A stretch of DNA of 21,489 nt, from positions 1-21,489 of IMG/VR virus record IMGVR_UViG_3300032073_001927, one strand, 5' to 3'. The DNA is from a virus. Each line of letters opens with the position of its first letter. The stretch's first letter is position 1. A program made the position numbers and the translations under genes. Of this stretch, positions 15,821 through 21,489 are shown piece by piece. A model generated the notes under the pieces. The model ran no database searches and was not told the DNA's origin. It was given only the letters and a program-made list of their open reading frames with translations.

Positions 15821-17079
15821 TGGCACAAGATGGTCCTGAAAACAAAAACAACACTCCAAGCCTTTATGAACAGTTTTCAAAAATTGTGAATCCTGAAGTT
15901 GAAAAAATGATGTCAAACGCTGTGTCTGGTGAGACTTATTTCGAGCTGTTCCAAAAAGCTTCAGACAGTGTTCTTAAGCGTCTTAATCTTTTGAAGGCCA
16001 CCGCTGGACTAACAAGCAAAGAAAACCAAATAGATCCTTACAGAATCATAGCGGCAAACGGTTCTAAAGATTCTTCTGTTATGGGTCCAGTCGAGGCCCA
16101 TGTACAAGATACAAATGCGTTCAACATAAATCTGCAAACTGAACCGCCTACTAATCCTGAAGATCGTCAGGAACACTTAAGCACCCAGCACTTAGCAATT
16201 CTTGAGTCAAATCAAATGATCGACGCACTCCTTCAAGAAAACGATTTTAAATTAGATCCCTTAAGCATCGACGAGCGAGCTGCGTTCGTCAGTCACATGT
16301 TGAGCAAACCAGAAGATCAACGCGCTATGTTGGCTAAGATGCTTGTAAACAGGGATCTAAAAACGCTTAGGGGCCTTAATCCAATAGACGCTATCCTTGC
16401 GGGTTTTGATCCAGAGGCCCAGATGGAAGATCTGGAAGTGCCTGCGAATATAGCAGCAGGCGTTGATGGTGTTCCAGACTTATTCACTGGCAAAGTAAGG
16501 GCTGCTGTTGATACGCTTATGCTGCACGAATCTGGAGAATTGTTCCCAGATAACCCCTACAACGCTTGGAACAGAGGCAGTGTAAGAGTAGGCGGTGTAG
16601 ATAAGTTTCTACCTCCAACGGTTCCAGGAAAAACCAAAGCTAAAAACAATATAGAAAATTTGACGCTTACAGAACATATCAGGAGAAACGATTTAGGACC
16701 GGACGAACCACAAAGGTTGTTTGCTGTTGGAAAGTATCAAATTATACCTAAAACCGCTGAAGCTGCTTTCAAAGGATTAGGTCTTTCGCCTGATACTAAA
16801 TACTCAAAAGATGTTCAAGATGCAATGTTTGAATGGATTATAAACATTAAACGAAAAGAAATTGGGAAATACTTAAGGGGTGAACCTGATGGTGATAGAA
16901 ACAAAGCTATAAGAGCTTTTGCAGCAGAGTTTGCAAGTGGTGGTATTCCAAAAGATGAAACTATAAGAGGAAGATTTGTTAAAAAAGGCGGAGGTGTGTA
17001 TGGCGGACAAAACGCAAAAACATCTCCTGAAACAGTTGGAAAAGCTTTAGACGTTTTAAAAGAAAAATATCAGGAGTAG
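15820..17079 (+). CDS. Virion-associated lysozyme / lytic transglycosylase (lambda R-like fold)
   Basis: The product is 419 residues, without cysteine. Residues 1 to about 215 are a helical region with no match I recognise. Residues about 225-395 look like the lambda endolysin (GH104-like) transglycosylase. LMLHESGE has E237 at the catalytic Glu position (compare WSEGT in lambda R). AVGKYQII, with G304, Y306 and Q307, corresponds to AGRYQLL of lambda R. KYSKDVQDAMFEWI parallels the SPKSQDAVALQQI helix, and RNKAIRAFAAEFAS the IRQAIDRCSNIWAS helix. The enzyme would cut peptidoglycan glycan strands. Its place inside the ejection gene cluster suggests it acts from outside, at infection. T7 carries this activity on the N-terminus of gp16; here it is a separate gene. 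It is coupled to the gp15-like gene by TAATG. A free endolysin role is also possible. Confidence 0.82.
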   Translation: MAQDGPENKNNTPSLYEQFSKIVNPEVEKMMSNAVSGETYFELFQKASDSVLKRLNLLKATAGLTSKENQIDPYRIIAANGSKDSSVMGPVEAHVQDTNAFNINLQTEPPTNPEDRQEHLSTQHLAILESNQMIDALLQENDFKLDPLSIDERAAFVSHMLSKPEDQRAMLAKMLVNRDLKTLRGLNPIDAILAGFDPEAQMEDLEVPANIAAGVDGVPDLFTGKVRAAVDTLMLHESGELFPDNPYNAWNRGSVRVGGVDKFLPPTVPGKTKAKNNIENLTLTEHIRRNDLGPDEPQRLFAVGKYQIIPKTAEAAFKGLGLSPDTKYSKDVQDAMFEWIINIKRKEIGKYLRGEPDGDRNKAIRAFAAEFASGGIPKDETIRGRFVKKGGGVYGGQNAKTSPETVGKALDVLKEKYQE

Positions 17080-17082
17080 ATC

Positions 17083-17526
17083 ATGGGTGGATTACCTTTA
17101 GAACTAATAACCATGCTGGGCTCAAGCCTGATGTCTGGCGTCATGACCCTATGGGGCCAAAGTGCTAAAGCTAAACAAGAGGCCTTCCAACGCTCCATCG
17201 ATGGACTTGCGGCACAAACGAAAGCTACAGACGTAGCGCGCCGCTATGAGAACAAAGGGTTCCAAGTCACACGTCGTATTATCGCCCTGTCAGCTGTAGG
17301 CGCTGTGATCGTATGGCCCAAGATCGTTCCGGTCTTTTGGCCTGAGATCCTTGTGACCGTAGGGTACACAGAGTGGCACCCCGGTTTCTTGTTCTTTACT
17401 GAAGGGAATGAGGAAACACTTTGGCGCTCAATGAGCGGGCTGATCCTAACTCCACTAGACACCCATCTACTTAGTGCCATCATTGGTATGTACTTTGGTG
17501 CTTCAATGGTTAAGAACGCGAGGTAA
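17083..17526 (+). CDS. Small membrane protein, possible holin or virion membrane component
   Basis: The product is 147 residues. Hydrophobic segments appear at about 4-25 (LPLELITMLGSSLMSGVMTLW), 66-87 (IIALSAVGAVIVW, then IVPVFW) and 128-143 (LLSAIIGMYFGASM). Between the first two is a charged, helical stretch (about 26-62). I do not recognise a named family. The position next to a peptidoglycan-cutting enzyme and the membrane segments fit a holin, but a place in the ejection apparatus fits equally well. AGGAG at 17072-17076 lies 6 bases before the ATG, within the last codons of the lysozyme gene. Its G+C content is clearly higher than that of the lysozyme gene just upstream (32 and 31 G+C in rows 17101 and 17161, versus 16 to 23 in rows 16801-16921). 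Confidence 0.7.
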   Translation: MGGLPLELITMLGSSLMSGVMTLWGQSAKAKQEAFQRSIDGLAAQTKATDVARRYENKGFQVTRRIIALSAVGAVIVWPKIVPVFWPEILVTVGYTEWHPGFLFFTEGNEETLWRSMSGLILTPLDTHLLSAIIGMYFGASMVKNAR

Positions 17527-17530
17527 TCTT

Positions 17531-17686
17531 ATGAAAAAACCTGGACTGTATGCTAACATCCACGCAAAGCGTAAGCGCATTGCCGCTGGATCTAAAGAGA
17601 CTATGCGTAAGCCTGGATCTAAAGGCGCTCCTACAGCCAAAGACTTTAAGAAGTCTGCTAAAACAGCTAAAAGGAAGTACAAGTAA
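17531..17686 (+). CDS. Small basic conserved phage protein, function unknown
   Basis: The product is 51 residues from the ATG at 17531. It is very basic, with about one Lys or Arg in every three residues. Features are KKPGLYANIHAKRKR, AGSKETMRKPGSKGAPTA, and a Lys-rich end (KSAKTAKRKYK). An upstream frame extends it by 19 residues inside the previous gene, but that part is unlike the rest. The pattern PGLYANIHAKR with RKPGSKGAP recalls short proteins I have seen in many marine phage genomes; no function is known to me. The charge suggests DNA or membrane-phosphate binding, which is only an inference. It lies 4 bases after the membrane protein and 2 bases before the large gp16-like gene. Confidence 0.8.
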   Translation: MKKPGLYANIHAKRKRIAAGSKETMRKPGSKGAPTAKDFKKSAKTAKRKYK

Positions 17687-17688
17687 AA

Positions 17689-20600
17689 ATGGCTGAAGAC
17701 ACGCCTTTTGGGCCTACGGTAACCCCAGAACAACAGTTTGTGTCGCAGTTTCTTAACGATCAGTTTAATAACTTCAGCGAACCGCTGTCTAATACTCCTA
17801 CGACAATGGAAACAGCTGGTGCCATATGGCGACAAGAGACAGTCCTTGGTAGTCTGTTTGATATTGGTGTTCGCCAAGAGAAATCTAGTGGCAGCTATTT
17901 CTTCGACAAAAGCTTCAATCCTCTAGCGTTTGCGAAAGAAAACGAAGAATCTTATAGCGATGTCTTGCCATTCGTCTACAGCGGAGATTTTAATGATGTG
18001 TGGTCTCCAGAACAGTTTGAAGCACGAGCTGCAAGGTATCGTAAAGAACTAGAAGACCGACAGATCATGCAAGAAGGAACAACCGCAGGCATGGTTGTTG
18101 GCATGGGACTATCGTTTCTAGATCTTACGACCTTAGTTCCTGTCTTTGGCCTTGGGTCTAAAGTTAGCGCAGTTGGTAGAGCTGTACGACTAGGGGCTTA
18201 TGGTGCTGGTGTAACCGCTGGCCAAGAGGCAGTGCTCCATACCCTCAGAGACCAACGGACCATGATGGAGTCGGTATACGGCATAGCAGCTGGTGGTCTC
18301 TTTGGTGGCACTTTGGGCGCTATGTCTGGTGTCCTTAGTAAACAACACGTTCTACACCCAGATAACCCTAATAATCCGTTCAGTGATAGCGCAGATCCTA
18401 ATGTTGTCTTAGGACGACCTGGAGACGCTGATGGAGACGCTGTATCAATAAGGCAGGTCAAACAGCCTGATGGTACTTTTAAGACAGAGTACTACAAGCT
18501 GGAAGACGATCCTCAGAACACAGCGTACCCTGAAGGCCCAAGCACAGCTGGTGCTGCTCAGGTTAAAGCTGTAGAGGCACCTAAAGTTCTAAACACAGGA
18601 CGTGCTGGTCGAGCGTTAGCTAAAGCTATTCCAAAGCTTCGTATGCTTATGTCTCCCATTAGCGGAGTACGAGCCACAATGCAAAAACTATCAGACACAG
18701 GGGGCGTTATCCTTGAGTCTATGGGTACTGGTGGTTCCCCAGGAATAACAGCGACTGACATAAAAGCAAACCTTGAGCTTGATTACACAGAGTTTGCAAT
18801 AGGCGTTAAGGAAAAAGCTGGTGACTTGATTGCCAAGATAGGCGGACCTTCGTCCCGTGCGGGACTTACTCTTCAAGAAGCAAAGACCGACGCACTAAGG
18901 TTTGCTGAAGATGTAGGAAAAGTCTTCACAGGTGAACAGCGTCAAAAGATATACATCAAGGACGAAGGTCACTTAGAAGAAGAAGAGATCGCTGCGTTAG
19001 TTCGTATGACAGCAATGCGATACGCTGATGATAACCCTATCTCAAAACTAAATGTAGATAAGCTTGAGGCACGGTTTGGTGCCGATAACACTAAGACCAT
19101 CTTGGCTGCGGCGAAGGACATGGCTGATGATGTACACGCCCATAACAAAAAGATGGAACAGTTCCTACGCGACACGCTTGAGGTTCCTGACGATCAGCTA
19201 TTAGGCAAAGACTATGTCATGGCTCACATCTATCTTAGGGACGCTGTGGCTGCTGATCGTGCGGGCTTTGAAGAGATATTGCTTCGTAAGTTTCTGGACG
19301 AACCAACAGAAGAGTTTCTAAACGACATTGACGGTTTTGGTGGAGCTATCACGCCTGATGAGTTTGCGGCTCTGGGCAAACAAGACATTACCATCAACGG
19401 TGTTGACTACACCACCAAGACAGGACTGGCAGCAAAGATTGATATTCTTGAGTCTTGGTCTGGAGACGTGTACGAGCGTGGTCTTCTAGAAGCTGAGATC
19501 AATATGGATATGGCTCTTCAAGCTGCTAAGGATTCAAAGAGGGAAGCTGTTCTAGCTGCTCGTGACGCTAGGAAAACAGACACCGAGATTAAAAATGGGT
19601 CTATCAAGGAAGCTGTGGCTATTCTGAAAAATCGTCAGAACGATCAGATAACTAAAAAGACTGAGCTTAAAAACGCTAGAGACAGAAAGACAAAACTTGA
19701 TACGGAGATCAGAAGCCTAGAGGAAGAACAGAAAATACGAATGGGTATCTTCCACGAAACAGGTAAATACAAAAAACGAGCCCAGTCTCAAGTAGCAGAA
19801 GCAGAAAGTCTTCTTAAAGAGCTTGAGGACATGGGTGATCAAGCGCTGGCTAAAGACGTATCAACTGCTCGTGACTTGTTGATTGAGGCAGATCTCAAGC
19901 TTGCAGATCCAGATCAGATTCTTGAAGAAGCTGTTAAAGCGTCTGCGTCTAAAAAGGTTTACGGAAGAGTTCTTGATACACTAAGAGAGCGCCAGCGTCT
20001 GATAGATAAAGAAATAAAAAAGAACGAAATTGAGCTGATCGATTTAAACAAAAAAGCTGGCGATCTGCAAAAAGCGGTAGACAACACTCAGAACGCTTTA
20101 GAAAACCTCAGAGCCAAACGAAAAGCATTGACCGCACGTCGTGCAGAGACAACGCGCCAAGCTGGTAAAGACAAGACCGCTGCGAAGAAGGCCAAAAGGA
20201 TCGCACGGGCCAAAGGTAAGAACGCTGCTGTACACGAGTACGTTAAGCGCCTTGTGTCCGACATTGCGTCAGGCAATCGTCTCCCAGGGTCTATTGACGC
20301 CGTAGAGTCTTCCATGAGCAACCGCTTGAAGAAGCGTCAGATCACATGGACCAACGACGAGTTGGACGAGTTGTTCGAGAGAGGCTTTATGAGCGACGAC
20401 TTGTTTGGAACAATGGATGTGGCCAACAGAGAGCTGTCGTCACTGATAGGCCTTAAGCAGACTTTTGGAACCACAGATACCATTAAGATCGTAGACGACG
20501 CTGTTGAGGCTGTGAACGAAAAGATGAGAGACCCTAACATCAGTGATCGATACAGGCGTCAATTGCAGACACACGCTAAGGACGTTAAAGAATCTATGAC

Positions 20601-21489
20601 TGGTATGTTGGACGAGTACATGGGCCGTGCGGGTCCAAAGCCCACAGACAACAACTTGGTAAACACGTTGGCTTGGTCTGCTGATAAACTTAGAAAGTGG
20701 GCATACTCTGTCTATGGTCCTGGGTTTATGGTTGGGTCTTTAACTGACTTTGCCCAGAAGGCTTTGGTCAACGGGTTCCACGCTGACAGCGCTTTGTTGA
20801 TGCGTAATGCTGCGGACATGTTCAAAGGCTTACCCAAGTCTGAGCTACAAACCATTGTGGCCCACTTAGAAAACACTATGCAGAACAACAGAGCACTTGC
20901 TTTAGCTAATGTCGAACAAGAGCGTATGCCGGGTGCTTTAGGACAACAAGGAAGCCGTACCTACGCTGCTACTGGTCTAGTGTCACGAGCGGCTAACAGT
21001 CTTACTAACAGTGTGTCCATCTACAGCGCTATGCAGTGGTGGAACACACGCGGCAAGATCACAGCGCTAAACGCCATGCAACACCATCTGGTCAAAGATA
21101 TAGGTGACTACGAGTCTGTACTAGCAAAGGCTACTGCCGGAGACCTGAAGGCACAAAAGCTGGTCGCCAAGTACGCAAGTTTTAACTTAAACCGTGAGAA
21201 CATGGCTCTCATCAAGAAGATGATAGACAAGTACCCACCTGTAAAAAACAAAGGTGTGTTCGAGCTAGACTGGCATCGTTGGCACCAATCGGGACCAGAA
21301 GGCGATGAGGCCGTGAAGAACCTTAAAGCCGCTATGATGCGTAATGCTAACCAGGCGATTACAACTCCGGGCCTTGGCGAGAAGCCTTTGTTCATGAGTA
21401 ACCCTGTGTACAAGACCATCTTCCAGTTCCAGACCTTTGGGTTCGTTTCGGTCCCTAAGACCATATTACCTGCCATACAGCGCGGAATG
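17689..21489 (+). CDS. Very large internal virion protein, T7 gp16-like, 3' end beyond window
   Basis: The frame starts at ATG 17689 and is open for 1267 codons to the last base; the stop lies outside. T7 gp16 has 1318 residues, so the protein may be near complete or larger. A Gly/Ala-rich hydrophobic region at about 130-218 (GMVVGMGLSFL, LGAYGAGVTAG, YGIAAGGLFGGTLGAMSGVL) could enter a membrane. Residues about 605-850 are a long, highly charged helical region rich in Lys, Glu and Ala, likely coiled coil. The part from about 985 (ADKLRKWAYSVYGPGFMVGSLTDF), with YSAMQWWNTRGK further on and FQFQTFGFVSVPKTIL at the end, resembles the C-terminal half of large ejection proteins in marine podoviruses. 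No lysozyme motif is seen; that activity is two genes upstream. It has no cysteine codon. AAGGA lies 13 bases before the ATG. It would form part of the DNA ejection channel. Confidence 0.85.
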   Translation, partial: MAEDTPFGPTVTPEQQFVSQFLNDQFNNFSEPLSNTPTTMETAGAIWRQETVLGSLFDIGVRQEKSSGSYFFDKSFNPLAFAKENEESYSDVLPFVYSGDFNDVWSPEQFEARAARYRKELEDRQIMQEGTTAGMVVGMGLSFLDLTTLVPVFGLGSKVSAVGRAVRLGAYGAGVTAGQEAVLHTLRDQRTMMESVYGIAAGGLFGGTLGAMSGVLSKQHVLHPDNPNNPFSDSADPNVVLGRPGDADGDAVSIRQVKQPDGTFKTEYYKLEDDPQNTAYPEGPSTAGAAQVKAVEAPKVLNTGRAGRALAKAIPKLRMLMSPISGVRATMQKLSDTGGVILESMGTGGSPGITATDIKANLELDYTEFAIGVKEKAGDLIAKIGGPSSRAGLTLQEAKTDALRFAEDVGKVFTGEQRQKIYIKDEGHLEEEEIAALVRMTAMRYADDNPISKLNVDKLEARFGADNTKTILAAAKDMADDVHAHNKKMEQFLRDTLEVPDDQLLGKDYVMAHIYLRDAVAADRAGFEEILLRKFLDEPTEEFLNDIDGFGGAITPDEFAALGKQDITINGVDYTTKTGLAAKIDILESWSGDVYERGLLEAEINMDMALQAAKDSKREAVLAARDARKTDTEIKNGSIKEAVAILKNRQNDQITKKTELKNARDRKTKLDTEIRSLEEEQKIRMGIFHETGKYKKRAQSQVAEAESLLKELEDMGDQALAKDVSTARDLLIEADLKLADPDQILEEAVKASASKKVYGRVLDTLRERQRLIDKEIKKNEIELIDLNKKAGDLQKAVDNTQNALENLRAKRKALTARRAETTRQAGKDKTAAKKAKRIARAKGKNAAVHEYVKRLVSDIASGNRLPGSIDAVESSMSNRLKKRQITWTNDELDELFERGFMSDDLFGTMDVANRELSSLIGLKQTFGTTDTIKIVDDAVEAVNEKMRDPNISDRYRRQLQTHAKDVKESMTGMLDEYMGRAGPKPTDNNLVNTLAWSADKLRKWAYSVYGPGFMVGSLTDFAQKALVNGFHADSALLMRNAADMFKGLPKSELQTIVAHLENTMQNNRALALANVEQERMPGALGQQGSRTYAATGLVSRAANSLTNSVSIYSAMQWWNTRGKITALNAMQHHLVKDIGDYESVLAKATAGDLKAQKLVAKYASFNLNRENMALIKKMIDKYPPVKNKGVFELDWHRWHQSGPEGDEAVKNLKAAMMRNANQAITTPGLGEKPLFMSNPVYKTIFQFQTFGFVSVPKTILPAIQRGM

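Noticed and set aside
17738-17926. Short frames on both strands within 17689-21489
   Set aside because: They are shadows of the large open gp16-like frame, which lacks a stop in the window.
1-21489. CRISPR arrays, tRNA genes, insertion sequences, integrase or attachment sites
   Set aside because: No repeated spacer pattern, cloverleaf sequence, transposase or integrase motif was seen; almost every base lies in a phage gene.

Overview
This window is about half of the genome of a lytic podovirus (short-tailed, T7-like architecture). Every recognisable gene is on the + strand, and the genes are packed with gaps of a few bases or with stop/start overlaps. No host, plasmid or integration genes are seen. 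The pairing of a T7-type replication module with a monomeric, cobalamin-dependent (class II) ribonucleotide reductase next to a T7-type head/tail module recalls the marine SIO1/cobavirus group (Zobellviridae), which infects Rhodobacteraceae and other marine bacteria. That placement is inferred from gene content and order, not from an alignment. No phage RNA polymerase gene lies in this window.

Positions 1-4899 hold the DNA replication and nucleotide module. It contains the end of an HNH endonuclease gene, a family A DNA polymerase with a 3'-5' exonuclease domain (T7 gp5-like), a T7 gp6-like 5'-3' exonuclease, a DUF3310-like small protein and the class II reductase. The exonuclease carries a tail that is read out of frame through the start of the DUF3310 gene. 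Together these genes would release nucleotides from host DNA, reduce ribonucleotides and polymerise phage DNA.

Positions 4929-5793 hold three small genes between replication and structure: a conserved acidic protein, a GNAT acetyltransferase and a proline-rich protein. Positions 5797-12585 hold the head and tail module in T7 order: portal, scaffold, major capsid protein, an intrinsic terminator (as T7 has after its capsid gene), tail tubular protein A and tail tubular protein B. The last of these carries an extra FCCH-like domain.

Positions 12591-21489 encode the putative genome-ejection module: a gp14-like protein, a gp15-like protein, a separate virion lysozyme/transglycosylase, a membrane protein, a 51-residue basic protein, and a very large gp16-like protein that is still open after 1267 codons at the window end. 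Two features of this module stand out. Its six proteins contain only one cysteine in about 2957 codons, and G+C content jumps at about 17080. There are no non-coding stretches over 300 bases; the longest gap is the 115-base leader before the capsid gene. I recognise no tRNA, CRISPR array, insertion sequence or attachment site. The window looks like a variant of a known phage type rather than an entirely new system. The overprinted exonuclease tail, the rearranged ejection module and the uncharacterised small genes are the least explained parts.
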